Both the position numbers and the translations under genes were made by a program. A stretch of 64,000 nucleotides of DNA from Marthasterias glacialis (taxonomy: Eukaryota > Echinodermata > Asteroidea > Forcipulatida > Asteriidae): assembly GCA_911728455.2 (NCBI GenBank), contig OU452219.1:10382397-10446396 (forward strand), read 5' to 3'. Numbering within the stretch: the stretch's first letter is position 1; the number at the start of each line of letters is the position of its first letter. The notes under the pieces were generated by a model. It was not told the origin of the DNA. It searched no databases and saw nothing but the letters and a program-made list of their open reading frames with translations. Below are positions 25,601-38,941 of the stretch, piece after piece.

Positions 25601-27875
25601 GTGCTATTGTTTATGGATGTGGTCACGTGTTGAAGGAACTCAAGGCTTCAGGTCTACTAAAAAACGGCAACTTGCCGAAACAGACACTCAACTGCATTCA
25701 TTATAAAGAGTGGGAAATTATCAATGTAATTAATCACCAATGTTTGCAAATATCAAGACAATCCAAATACACCTGTTGAAAAGAGACATTGAAATAACTG
25801 TAGTTTTCGCAAGCAAACAAAATACAAATAAACAGTAAATAAACAGCAACCGATACGGGGTAATAAGATAACCACGCCGACATTTTACAATTGTGGCAGA
25901 CAAAGGGTCTCTTGAGCTACAAACAAATGTTTACAATATATGTCTTATCAATCTGAGTGTGAGATTGGAAAAGATACTTATGGATTATCAGTTAAGTGTG
26001 CTGCTCGCGTGCCAGACCCGCGGCTCAAGAGAACTTAATCAGAAGAGGGCCTTATGCCCGCACGCGCGTGCAGTGGCGTCATTTTGGTGTTTTTTGTATA
26101 CAATTTTGTAGCATTGGGTGAACTGTTTGAGCAGAAATGTGTGGTTTTGATGGGGCTCTAATAACTACAGGTCCCCTGTTACATGTGCGCCAAAACGCTT
26201 CGCTAACATTAACTAACGATTAATAACAGTAGCTGACATTTTGTTTGTAGGCCTACTTGTTCTTTTCTCCCCCTCCCCCACCCCGTCTCTCTCTCTTTCC
26301 TTATACTTATAGTACGCCAGGCATGGTGACGGAATTGTGCCTTTGATGACACAAGCAATGGAATTCGACACACAGTCAGAGGTCATGAGAAAGATGTGTG
26401 GCTACGGGGCCATCGCAGATTTTGTCCCGTTGACAAAATATAGATAGAACAACAAGCAAAGGCAGCCATTTTGAAAATTTAGAAAAATGCTCGTTATTCT
26501 AGGCCTACCTACATTTGTTAAAAAGGACAAATCTGCAATGGTCATAGCCAAATGTATTTTCCATGGCATATTCTGACTGTGCCAAAGATCCATGATTGTA
26601 TCATCAAAGACGCAATTATCCTATAACCCTATGTATATATCTGCCCCATTTCTAAACAAATGTTAACGGCTGGTACTTTGTACAGGGCCTAATACTTACA
26701 GGATTGGTTTTTCTAATCAGTGAGTGGATTCTGAATGAAAAAAATTAAAGAAATTTAAACAAACGATTGGTATGTGTTCACTACCATTAACTGTGATTGC
26801 ATGTCTTTTGGCTTCTTGCCAAACGATTTGTCTTTTGGCTACTATCCAAAAATTGTAAGTTTGTTCTTTGTGTCAAAATGATATAGGAAATAAGTAAAAT
26901 AACAAGCCTATTCTTGGAACCTACAGCTTAAGGTAAAATCCCTGAAAAGGTTTTGGTCTGGAAATCTGAGTATTAGATTATCCGTGACCCATTGCCCGAT
27001 GTATCGTTCATTCTGATCAAGTCTAGTTGTGCTGAAACTTCAATCCCCGATATTTTTCTCGTGCATGCTATAAGTACAGTTTCAAGTACACTTACATTAA
27101 GTTTCAAATCACAGTTCGGCCTGTGGCATCTAATGTACAAGTGACCTTGTATCAGCAGAGTTCACCGGAGAAGACTCTTCATCCCTTGACCGTGATGTTT
27201 TCACAAGGCACACCCTTAAAATAGCGAGGCCTAAACGTTGGTTAAATCGAACAAGAAACCGAGAATAAAGTCACGCTGTGACGTCAACCCTCGCGAGGAA
27301 GTTGGACTCCTGCGTTCCGTCAAACCGGGGCATAAGACATTTATAAAGTGAAGCTGTTCGCAAAAGTTACAATCGATATGACCCGGATAGCTTCAAATGG
27401 AATTCATTGAGAGGCCTATTATATTTCCATGGCCATAACGTTCATGTATTCCTAACCTTTTCTGGTGACGAGTGTCACCTAAAAAAACGAATGGCGTTCA
27501 GAGAAGAAAAAAAAGATGTAAGCACCTGTCCTTCACTTTAGATTATTTCATAAAAATGTCTTTCACCTCTTTATATTAAGATGAAAATAAAAATGGCTAT
27601 TGCAAACTGCTTATCCAGCCAACATGACGTGTGGTATAACTTGATACAAAGATTGTTAATGGCCTTACCTTTCGACACTTATAGAATCTTTTCTCAAACC
27701 ACTCAAATTAAAGGCCTTTGAGAAAGTATGGTAGGGTCGAAACGCTGGGCCCTGATTATTTAGTGGGTTTCAAAATGAATTTGAGTTGGGTGTAATAAAA
27801 ACGAATTCCCAAAATAAACTTGGCCTATTCGTAGTCTGTACATTTCTCAAAATTATGAAACCATCTTTTAATATT
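22604..27875. other. Delta upstream region; promoter expected here
   Basis: No coding exon recognised. The Delta transcription start must lie just right of 22603, but no convincing TATA or initiator could be fixed. Candidate regulatory DNA by position (between divergent Delta and the FAM120B-like gene). Confidence 0.45.
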
Positions 27876-27992
27876 CACTCTAAAAACTAACTTAATCAAA
27901 ACAGCGTTAATTAGTCATATTGACTAAAATTAGGCAAAAATGGTCTAAAATTACTAATTAAAGCTGTTTCGACTAACTTTAGTTTTAGAGTG
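27876..27992. mobile_element. 117-bp palindromic MITE-like element
   Basis: Ends CACTCTAAAAACTAA and TTTAGTTTTAGAGTG are inverted repeats, and an inner pair AAAACAGC/GCTGTTT extends the palindrome. Non-coding and AT-rich. Confidence 0.65.
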
Positions 27993-30772
27993 TAGCATCC
28001 TACTGTTTTTCGATAAGTCTATATCCAAATAGTGTCGGAGTTTGTTAACCAAGTCCATGTGTTCATTGTACTAGTTAAAAAATATGTGATTAACTATAAG
28101 GTAAGGTACATTTTAAAAAAATCGAATTCACCAGAACTTAAGTCTTTGTTTCTTTTGTTTATTGAACTTTGAAACAGAAAAGCGTCCGGTTTCCCTGTGA
28201 GGAAACCAGGTGTCTCTTGCGGAAAATACAAATGCGTTTGTTTCACTGAATTCAAAGATGAACATCCTGTTTGAGGGGATTTTCCCCAAAAAACTAAAAA
28301 CTCATTTGTTTAAAAAAAGCAAACTTGTTGAAGGTTGAACTCTGTTCAATTGTTGAGGCAACAGTTATCTATCGTTAATCATGGCGACCGGTCGTCGATT
28401 GACAGGCAGGGGAAAGTACGAAACGCCCCCAACAGCAGGTCGCTAGACCAGACACACGTACTCGCGTGCCGAACCAATCAACTGCACAATAAACAACTCT
28501 AAATACAGAAAGCAAGGGCATATCTTGACCTTTTGGCTTCACAGCAACCTTTTCGTATGATTAGAACAAAACATTCATAAATTTAATAATGAAACACACG
28601 TTGTTGTTGTTGTTGTTGAGCTTTTAAATATATTCTAAAAGGAACCTTTATCTCGTATGTGTTATTGAAATCATCAAAAAATGCAACCATTAAATCACCA
28701 CTCCACCTCTATGGTGTCGTCAAGGAACAAGGACTTGATTGTGTTAAAAACTAGCAAGACATACCCCCTAATGATGGACCGCGTGACAAGTGTCTGCTTT
28801 GACAAGGGCTAATTTGGAAGAATTCGGAAGGGCACATTGAGGGTCTTGGAGTGACGGCGTCTCTCCCCGGTCTCGTGGCCGTACCCACACACCCCGCGTG
28901 CCTCGTGTGACAGCCAAGCCTTATTTGGTAACGACTAGAGTAAAGTTTGACATGCCGGGGAAAAAACTGTGTGTTTTTATTCCACGTGTGGGCAGCGTGT
29001 TTGTGGGTTGGTGATGACCTTATTTGGCAGGCTAGTACTTGATCAGGTGAGATGAACGGAAGACCAGTTTTCAGCATGAAATCTTACGCTTTCATGCAAA
29101 ATCTTAGGCGAAAGTGATTCCAGGAAGGAAAAAAATAAACTCATGAAGCCTAGACTAGAGCCTTAAACCATGTTTAAGAAAAATTTAGGAAACTATAGTG
29201 TCGAATGTGTAAAAGCAAAAATAACCACCTCCAAGAACCCACTGGAGATTCCTTGGGGAACAAACAAAACTGAAAACCAGTTGTTTTGTGGTTGGGGTGT
29301 GCCAATATTGAGACCATAGCACCTGTCTCTCAGTTTTAATGGCTTCCCCTTTGTAGTAGACTCCCAAAACAAGTGGAGAACCCCTCCAATGGCTTTGATG
29401 GTGCAATTATGGAGGGTCTCGGTGTTTGCATTACCGAATACATGGTAAATTTACACACGCTTAACTTGAAGAGTGAGTGCTTTGCCCCCTGTCATTCGAG
29501 TACGAGGATCGGGCAACAAAGTGGGAGAAGAGGTAGGCAGTGAAATAGAAAGTGACCTCTTCAGGAGCTCTTTGTCCGGCCCAGTGTGTACGCCTCACAT
29601 AGACAATGCGCTTATGATTATGCTACATGCTGAAGTTTAACTTTGTCAACACGCTGTTTGCAGATGTTCCTCTAAGGCCCTGGGGGACGCGTGGCCCCAG
29701 TACGGATCGAAGACCCGGCGCGTGGCTGGTCCAAGCCCTTTTGTTGGCCAACCTAAACCCTTTGCAAATCCCCTATCAGCTTTGTCCCCCCTTGACTGAA
29801 GCTAGCCTGGCACGCGAGCGAGTCTCGTGTCGCTTTTGTTTCTCCAACTACCGTTTGTAATTAGGCTTTGTGCTGCGGCACCCCATCACGTGGTTCCTTG
29901 GAGCTGTTTCATTACATACAAGCAACCCCAGTGGTGGAGCAAATGAGGTGCAGCAAGAAACCCAGGCGTCACCGCTGTTTGGAAGACATCACAAGGCATT
30001 GATAAACCACACGCGCCCTATCCCAATCATTCCCCTTGGCCCTTTGTCAGGACCGCCGCATCTCACTGAAGCCCCCCTTTCGCGTAATAAATGGGTTTTA
30101 TTTCTGGGGAAATCCGGGATAGACATCGGGTAGTATTAAGTTGGTCTTTCAGGGAAAAAAGTTGGCTTACGCTTCAGAGGCATAAGCCGATAATCGCGCA
30201 CGCGCGACATCCTTATTGGATATTGTTCGTGGGTGACACAAAGTTAAACTTTATCCCGAAGGTTTCCCCCATAGCCTCAGGTATTGGTAGCAAGGAAAGG
30301 GGATGGGGTACCAGCAAAGCCGCGTACCATCTTGAGAAGGGTATAGGCACGTGCCCCCCTCCATCACCGTAGTGGCATCACCCTGGAAGGTCGAGTGTGG
30401 CAAGTCAGCAACCACAAGCACCATGCACAACAATCCTCAAACACTAAGTAATCATTGAAATAACAAAGACTATGCTTTACCAATGTCATTAAAAAAGACA
30501 AAACTAAGCAAAAAAACCTTACAGGGACGTGTTTTATTGCGGTATGCACAATAGTTCCTTCCGGAACCAGTGTCTTTTTTCTCAACGCACTGATAGTTAA
30601 CTTACAATAAACTGTACTGGGATAGACGGTATGGTGGTATGGGATAACAAGTTTCCTTCCTCTATGGAAAAAGTATACACAACGGTGAATCATGACAGAA
30701 TTACACCGTATTATGTACTAATACGAGCATCATTAGAATATTCTGGATCTTAGAATATTATTTGCGGTTTTG
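27993..30772. other. No gene recognised
   Basis: Intergenic DNA with a (TTG)n tract near 28600. The overlapping short frames around 29600-30400 look unconstrained. Confidence 0.45.
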
Positions 30773-30943
30773 CCCACACACTGATGTGTGTTAAGCAATG
30801 TATACTCAGTACTTTCCCGAGTCCTGTGAAAAAAATCCACAGGCATATTCCTCGGGTGGGATTCGAACCCAAGACCCCGCCAATTCTAGAGCAGATGTCT
30901 CACCAACTAGACTACCGAGATTGCCCGGCAGCTAGAGGCAGTT
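30773..30943 (-). mobile_element. tRNA-derived SINE, family A, copy 1
   Basis: On the minus strand: CTGCCTCTAGCT, GGGCAATCTCGGTAGTCTAG (A-box region), TTGGGTTCGAATCCCACC (B box), then GCCTGTGGATTTTTTTCACAGGACTCGGGAAAG and ACACACATCAGTGTGTG-like body. The same architecture and body occur at 62419-62603. The shared non-tRNA 3' body shows a SINE rather than a tRNA gene. Confidence 0.8.
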
Positions 30944-31823
30944 CGAATCCTATTAGTAGCGGGTACTGCAACCATTATCTCAGGTTGTTCTTATTTAAAA
31001 TTTAATCATCTAATGGAAATGCTTTAACATTCACGAACTTCTCATTCATTATTTAAGATCGATTTAGGCATAAATTTGAAAATATTTCCTAGTTGCTGCA
31101 AACTGTACCGTATTCGTGATATTTATCTATTTATTTATTTATTTGCAATTTATTTAGACAGTGTAGCGGCCTTATCAGTACTACAGCTGCTGTTCCTGCG
31201 AGACTCAGACAAATGATTTTTGGTCACTCGACGGTATTTAAAGATGTGCCATATAGTATTACCGTACTGATTACCGCAGAAAACACTAAGGACATAATTA
31301 AATTTCTCATAGCCTATATAATTATTATGAAAGTCAGCTATCATTGATCCTGAATATAAAGTGCATCATGTATACACATATAAAACTATAGTAGAGTTGA
31401 TGGCCTGAGCTTTCGATCCAAACCGGACCTATATGTTGCTGATGAGCCAAAGGGCGACAAATAAACTGGAAAGCTGAAATACTTCCAAGCTTTTGTATTT
31501 CTACATAGCTCCTCTATAGTTTAGCACTGTCAGCACTTGCAGTTTTGTACATATACTTTCCATACAATGTATACAAAGGCGTGTTTGTTCTAACCACCTC
31601 CATTTTTCAACTGCCTTCGATTTTGGAGAAAGAAAGTATACCGAAGGTTTATGAATCTGGTTGTGATTTTTTTTAAATTTATTTTTAAGTTGGCCAAAAA
31701 CGTAATGTGGCATTATGTAAAATAAGATTTATGAATTGTGTTTTATGCATTGGCCTTAACTGATATTTTTCTGCAAAAGTTTCCACAGATACATTTCATG
31801 ATTTAAATTATTACATGTAGGGT
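30944..31823. other. No gene recognised
   Basis: AT-rich sequence with a short (TTTA)n tract near 31128-31143. Confidence 0.45.
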
Positions 31824-32190
31824 GTTAAAGGAAGGGTATACCGGTACCTTTGTTAATTACTCAAAATAAATGACCATAAATGCTTACTTGGTAAGAGGCA
31901 CTGGAGAGCTGTTGATAGTATAAAAACACTGTGAGAAACGATTCCCTTTGAAGTAGTGTGGTTTTAGAGCAAGAGATAAATTTCTGCTCCCCAATAAATG
32001 CACATGAGAAACGATGCATGCATTAATCGTTTCTCACGTAATGAAAGACGTGCATTTTCAGCATTTTTGGACCCTTCTGCGTGGTAATAACCTCTCAAGA
32101 TTTTCACCGATATCTCAAAAACGATAGGCCTACCATCTTTCGAAACTCCATTTTCACAGGTTAGTTTTATGGTATATATCTACAATTATA
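31824..32190. repeat. Dispersed echinoderm-type repeat with internal hairpin
   Basis: Contains TTAATTACTCAAAATAAATG, CACTGTGAGAAACGATTCCC, a hairpin GAGAAACGAT…ATCGTTTCTC (31990-32040 area) and CATTTTCACAGGTTAGTTTTATG. I recall a very similar abundant repeat in echinoderm genomes. Related reversed pieces lie at 45285 and 52560. Confidence 0.55.
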
Positions 32191-34573
32191 AAGTATTGAA
32201 ACAAACGTTTGATTCCAAATACCAAAAGTATCCCTTGCCTGTATTAACTGGGTTGGCGCTTCTCTGTCTTCTTGTACCAAATAACAAATTAAGTCAATTG
32301 ATGTAAATTCAAACACTGTTGCTATTTGAACAAGTCTTAATCAAACAAACCTTTTTTTTTGCATTACATTAATGAATGCATAAACTAATATTAGGCACGC
32401 TTACGCTGAAAAGACTCTGTGCCTACTGCATGCAGTTGGCCAAATACAGTTTCCTGCAGGCTTGTTTTTAATCTGCAGGTTTTACAAACTCACCGGTTAC
32501 GTAACAACCCCCAATAAGACGCATAATGGGGCCATCTGGCGCGTGCCACTGCCGTTGTTGACAGGTCGATATCTTAGGCACTATTCCATAACCCACTCTT
32601 ATCCGAAGAAGAAACTTTTGTTCCTTGGCGGTCTTAGTGACGTTTTTGTTTTCTTGTGAAATTTCCTGGTTAATCAGGTTTGACGAGAGATTATAATTTC
32701 TATCGTGTATCTTAAACAATAAGAACAACAGTGTAAAGGAATCGTTATTGTACTCACAGATGTTATGTTTTGTACATGTACTGTACATGTATGTCTTTGC
32801 ATGCGGTCTTTGTCAGTGTATGTAACGTTAACAAAGTGGCGAAATGTTTTACCCAAATTGGGAGTGTCGGCACTGCAGATGGTTTGTAACTTTATTTTAA
32901 GTAATCGGTAGTCATTACTCGTGTACAGTATGTTGGTCTAGCCCAATACAAAACTCAGAAAAAAAATACAATTCAAGCAAAAACTTCGAAATAGTTAGGC
33001 CTTATGCCTTCTGTAACGAAGTATGAGAAGATCACTTTATTTTCCTCTCATTTGAGATTCACAAGCTTTCAGAAGCTATTGTCAATGAAAAACACCGGGA
33101 AGGTTGTGAATCCATTTTGAGAAGTCCATCAAAGATAAACTTTAAATCTACCTATTTCATAAAATATTTCGTGTTTTCAGAGATGAAATAAGTACTATTA
33201 AAAAAACCTTCAGGTCTTTCTTGATTGCAAGTTTGTGTTTTCGGTCCAGTATGTTCCTAATTGGTAACCATGGTAACTGTTCACTTTTACATACAAATTC
33301 AGTGGTTACCTGTTGATGGTGAATAATGCACTCGTCGGAAATTGACAAGTCTTTATGGATATTTTCACTTCACAAAAACATACTGTGAATCTGACTTCAC
33401 CCTTTGTGCAGAAAGAATTTTTTTTTATTGTGGCACATTTTTTAAAAGGGGTTCCTTGAAACACCTGTCTACTTCGGACATTGGTTCAGAGGATTTGTTG
33501 GCGGTTTGTCTATAAATGAGTTATACCCGCGTATATGAACTGGCGATTTTGTCATCCAATTTTTTCAATAGTTGTACACTCGAAAGCAAAATTCACAGTC
33601 GCCCTCATGTTTGGTATCACATTGCCATGTGGACGCTGTTGATATAATAGATACCAAGACCTTGCGACAAACAATAAGAGCTATTCCCTTGAAAACCGTA
33701 AGGGTTTGTTTATTGTCTGCCCGTAGAAAGTGCTATAGGTGCATGTATATAGTGGGCATCGAATAAAATATAGGTTCACGAGAATGGGACTACTCTTTTC
33801 TGCTTGAGAAAGCAACCAAACTGGATGACAAAGAAGGATGCAGCCAAACCACCGCCTGTCCAGAGTGTCAATAATTCTGGACAATAGCCTTGATAATCCT
33901 TCGCGGCGGGTGTATACCGGATGAATATTAATTTGATGAGGCATTCGCGTGCTGCATTGTGAAGGGAATAATGGGATGTGTCGGTGGTTAAAACTAGAAT
34001 CCTTTGTTGTTGTTGAATCCCCGCGGATGTAGCCACTCCCTTGGTGGTGGTGGTGGTGGTGGTGGTGGCTGGGGGGGGGGGGTGGTTGGTCACCCCATAT
34101 GGGCCCAACTCGAACTCGAAATAAGAAAGCTGTCATAATTTTCAAATGATAAAAATGGTACTCCTTTCTTTCAAGATTTAAATGTTTTGTTTTAAAGCCA
34201 TTCTTTATAGGCCCTAGGCCATTGAAACAAGAATCAAACGGGGAATCTGGCATCTCTAATAAAACAGCAATTTCAAAACACACACATTTATATATAGAGG
34301 AGTTGCATGGTCTACTGAGGTGTTGGGGGATTTGTTTGTTTGTTTGGTTGGTCGGTTGGCTATTTCCATTAATTTTTGTACAAGATAAAAAAAGACCAAT
34401 GTTAATGACAGCTGGCAATCATTGCTGTTGCTAGTCCAGGACGTCTGGACTCCAATGTGATGATGGCATCCAGGACGTAGGGCTCTGCTTCAGACCATGC
34501 AGTTGTCCCCGTAGTAGGATTGTGTCTTTCAATTAAATTTGATTAACAGCTCCTAAATTGGAACTACTGCAGT
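32191..34573. other. No gene recognised; palindrome and (TGG)n tract
   Basis: Holds TACATGTACTGTACATGTA (32773-32791) and a (TGG)n/poly-G tract at 34041-34082, which produces artificial His- or Pro-rich reading frames on the minus strand. Confidence 0.5.
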
Positions 34574-35095
34574 CAGCGGCGTAGCGACCAGGGGTGTGGG
34601 GTGTGTGACTCCCCCCCCCCCCCCCCCCCGCCAATATTTTTCTTAAATCGGCATTTAGAGCCACAGTCGGCAAATTGAGCACCAAACGTATCCGAGTAAG
34701 GGCTCGGGCTGAACACAATCCTATAAACTCCAACAGTAGGGGATTTGTCCCGAGTCCAAAGTATTCAAAGTTTGAATTTCAAAATTAAACATCTATTTTT
34801 GGCAATTTGACGGTCTTCCTTAGACATGAGAACACTTAAAACTGTAGAGCGGCCGGGGCCTTCGCCCCCGGACCCCCACTAGTATTTGTGTTTATATACT
34901 CCAACAGGAGATTTGCAAACCTTCGAATCACTGAAAAACCTCATGAGCGCTCGGGAGCTATGCCCCCGAACCCCCCCCCCCCGTGTTGGCGAGTCCCACG
35001 TCATTGGGCTTTTACTTTCATTTGATAATGTTAGTCGGCAAATTTTGGCTTCCCAACCCCCCCCCTCCAAAGAAAGTGCCTTCGCTACGCCGCTG
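34574..35095. mobile_element. Non-autonomous hAT-like DNA transposon
   Basis: Ends CAGCGGCGTAGCGA and TCGCTACGCCGCTG are perfect 14-bp inverted repeats. They are flanked by ACTGCAGT (34566-34573) and ACAGCAGT (35096-35103), an 8-bp target duplication with one mismatch, as expected for hAT elements. The 522-bp interior has C homopolymers (34611-34629 and others) and no transposase. Confidence 0.78.
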
Positions 35096-37764
35096 ACAGC
35101 AGTACAAAATTAATTAAACCATAATTATGATAAATATAATATGTTGCCTCTTCATATTCGATGATGAATTAACAGCTGCGGACAGTGAGTTACTGACAAA
35201 ACTCAAGAGGGTTGATTTGGGCTGTCCACGACATATATTCATCACCCGGTCATATTTAGTTAAGCCATTACAACATGCATAAACTTGGAAAGGTTTTGGC
35301 AGACTTTCAAAACGAGTAACAAGTCTGGCATAATAGACCCAATCCAATTAAGATCCGCGGAGTTTGGCCGAGACCGAGTGGACAGGCATGTGTTCTTGGG
35401 ACACTAATTGGACCAATCAAAACTGGCATGTGTAGGCCTATATTATGGGTGTAGGTCTGTGTCCGGACTATTACTCTAACCATGCTCCAACCAGATTTGG
35501 CAAAAGCCAGAGGCCTGAGTTGAGCTGATATTGATTATGGCTGCCTGAATGCTGTAGCTCTTGGCATTGGAATTGTGGCTTTTGTCATGATCAAATTTGA
35601 AATTACGTATGTTTCTCTCACAGTCTTTTTCTTTGTTAATGGGCTAAACCCGCCATGGGCGTACAGCCATTCAAACTGCTTTACCTAGAGTCTCTAAGCT
35701 TAATCCTTTGTTAATGATGTGCCATAACAAAAGGCTTTTGTTTCGCACTCATTCAAGTTACCATGAATTGAGTTAAATGAGCTTAGTTTATGTAATTTTC
35801 ATAAACATAAAGAGTAAGGTATAAGCCTGGCATTAACCTATCGTATATAGACGTACTCATGTTCTATACAAGCTAAAACCCGGATCTTGTAAGGCCGAGG
35901 ACAAGTTTTACGTGGACTTAAAGATCGAGTCCCGGTCATTTTCGGCAAATAAGCGGCCAAACGTCGTGTTATTCTATTTCTTAAAATTGAAAGCTTCTCA
36001 AAACAGTCATTCAATTCCAATGTGTTATCAATAATGCTTGCTGTAAAGCCCCAACTCAACATTGGTAAAGTGTCTGATGTAAATGCCTCTGAGTCTTTGC
36101 ACAAATCACTGTGAATGTAATAACAAAATCCTTTAAAAATGTCAGCTCATTTTGTTGTTTCATTTGCGAGAAACGGTACAAATGCGTTCGGCATTTTTGT
36201 ACGCATTCTTAGACCTACAGTTTTGGTCTCACATGACACGAAAATCACTCGTGGATCTTATTTTATTAATTATTCAAAAACGATAACACTTCCGGCAGAA
36301 ATATTTCTAGGAAAGTTTTCTACCCTCATTATCTGTATAACTTGTAAGGTAACGTTTTGTATAAATATGTGAACTTTTATGTTTTTCTTTCTTACCAATG
36401 TTGAGCTGCATGGGGCTTTAATACGAATGCATGAAAGTATATTTGGCTTTGTGTGTGTGTACTTTTTTGTTTCATTTGTTTGTTTGTTTGTTTGTTTGTT
36501 TGTTTGGGTTTTTTCCACACACTCTTCAAGGTTTTATTATTAAACACTGACACTGTTGATCCGGAGCCTATCACAGATCGCAGTTTCCCCGTGTTATCGT
36601 TTTCACATTCCTGTTCAAAGCGTATTCCACAGGATGTGTACGCTGTAATATACCACCATCGCTAGATCCGTCTTAAAGTTTATGAACAAACCGGGTGTCA
36701 ATGTGAGCGCAGCCTGTGATGTCAAACCAGGGGTGCCTCTTTACCAACTTATACAGGTGGTTCTGGCCACCGCTGGTTGTTATCAGCAACTGGCAGACAC
36801 CCAAGGACAGTTTAAACCCGCCCTCCGTTTAGAACCGAAAACCCCGGACGATACCGCAACGTGATGGACAGTGTTGCTCACCGTGATCTCCCGGTTGAGC
36901 GTTCTGTCATAGTTGTATGGTGCATGGCCTTTTCCTATCTGCACCATACAGGAAGTCGTTGGAATAATTCGATAAAAAAAATAATGCGACGACGCGATGA
37001 CAACCCAGGGGGATTGGTGTGTTTACAAGTTGTTTTCACGATATCCTGATCACAGGTCAAACAAGTAATTGCCAAGTTCGATACAGAACTACTTGAAAAT
37101 GAAGTACTGAAGCTGGCCCGTGTGGCTCTTTATTTCAGTCGGGTTACAACATGAACCTATCAAAAGCTACCCTATAATCAATATGCGGTGAACGCTGCTG
37201 TTCTTGACAAAAAAAATTGTCGAAATATTTCCTTTTTCGTTCGAGTTGATATACGATAGCACGCGCACTATCCACACAATTACACAAATTGATGTTTTAG
37301 ACTTTAGCTAGGTACTGCGCACGCGTTAACCCGTAGCTTCGATGTTAACAAATAAACACCCTTTAGGTGACATGTAAAACGGATCCCAGTTTATCATTTC
37401 TTGTCCTACATTGTTTGACAATAGACTTTGGGATAATTGAAATAACAACAATGATTAAATCAGGATTCTCCGAGCACATAAGCACTGGTACCAGCACTTT
37501 TAAAATGGGGTCGGAACATTTTGCGAAGTTTTTTATGTAAGGGCAAACTGGTGCTACAAGTGTAAGCCTATCAAGACGAGTAATCTCTAGATAAGACTAT
37601 TACCGGTACTACACGTCGTAGTTCATTAATTTACCATATTCGGACATTTTTAGAAGAGCCAATTCACTCAAATCTTTTAGTTTACGTCATGAATCACATT
37701 GTCCTTGCCCTGACACAACAGGCAAGTTACGATTACGGTAATTCAATAGGCCTATTACTCCCTT
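35096..37764. other. No gene recognised; (TTTG)n microsatellite
   Basis: (TTTG)n at about 36476-36507. The remaining sequence has only short frames without support. Confidence 0.45.
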
Positions 37765-37970
37765 CCGAGTGGTGTTATTTTGGCTCTTTTGAGAGTGAAA
37801 CTCACTGTGCATCACTCTTTTAGAGTGAAATTTGAGCGACCTCCACCCTAACTCAAGCTGAAAATACCTGTTTTTCACTTTATAAAAGAGTTGTCCGCCA
37901 TATGGCTCTTTGCAAGAGCGGTATGGCGGACAAAACGAGTGGTTTTTCACTCATTTACATTTAGAGAGTA
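37765..37970. repeat. Interspersed palindromic repeat, family C, copy 1
   Basis: Contains GAGTGGTGTTATTTTGGCTC, TTTTGAGAGTGAAACTCA and a hairpin TCCGCCATATGGCTC…GCGGTATGGCGGA. The same modules occur in reverse orientation at 41785-41990. Non-coding. Confidence 0.7.
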
Positions 37971-38817
37971 GGTGATCAGGTTAATACGAGGAAACCTCCA
38001 TGTAACAGTTTTGTGGTGGATCGTGTGCACTTTCGAGTGGGAACCCAGAAATTCAACTTTGGAGGTGGGCTGAGATACATATTCAGCCTCGTGCCGGAGG
38101 CGATCTCAAATAAGTTACAAACTAAAACACTAACACGGATCACCAGGTTTCGGGATGTGCTGCCCCTTTTTAATGCTTTAAACGCTCTTTCATATACAAA
38201 AGTCTGCCAGTGTTGTCCCCATTTTGCGAGAGTCACTTTCACTTTTTTTATAATCGTTATCCTTTAAAATCGACAGGCCTGGGTGGGGTGGGGGAGGGTT
38301 CTTGGGCCCCTGACTTGCCATCTGCGGTGCGCCACCGGCGTGCCTACATGCTTAGCCTAGTTTGATTTTGGCAGATCGAAAAGTGAAAAGTGAGTGTCTG
38401 GGAACAATTTTCTTCGTTTAAGTGATTCAATGGGAATAAATGGATTTGTTTTTCATAATTATGAACAATGGTGGTAGGTTCACTTTAGAAACCGTAGAAA
38501 CCTAAGCTTTCTATATAGTTCACCAATCATTACCTATTTGTTTGTTTCGGATATCAACCAATAATATAATTTATCTTTCATTTGCGATATTTATGATACT
38601 ATCAGTATTAACCATAGGCAGGCATTTGGTCCCCGGTAACTATTTTCTTTGGTTTGTTGTTAAATTTACGCATGACTTTTAAATGCATTATTTTATTCGA
38701 AAGATGCAATACTCAGCATTGTGTTATACTCGAGCAGAGAGTAACACTATTCAGTGTAATTTAATATGACGTCAGAATCGGATGAAAGTTTTTACGGTTC
38801 TCATTCCTCATCAGCAA
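37971..38817. other. No gene recognised
   Basis: Short intergenic segment without recognisable coding or repeat structure. Confidence 0.4.
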
Positions 38818-38941
38818 AGTGTCCAAATTCGGCGGCAATGGCTACGACTACGGCTACAGCTGGATAACCATGGCAACGTATACATTGAAGCATGCTACAT
38901 TTAGCAACAGCCGCAGCTGCAGCCGCCAAAAAAACGGCCTA
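38818..38941. repeat. GGCTACGGCTACAGCTG-type MITE-like repeat
   Basis: AATTCGGCGGCAATGGCTAC and GGCTACAGCTGG at the left, CAGCTGCAGCCGCC and AACGGCCTAT at the right. The GCTAC-rich and GCAGC-rich ends are partly inverted, similar in vocabulary to the element at 3609. Confidence 0.45.

Noticed and set aside
33681..34418. 245-codon frame with a His run (minus strand)
   Set aside because: Driven by a (TGG)n/poly-G simple repeat; no family similarity or splice context.
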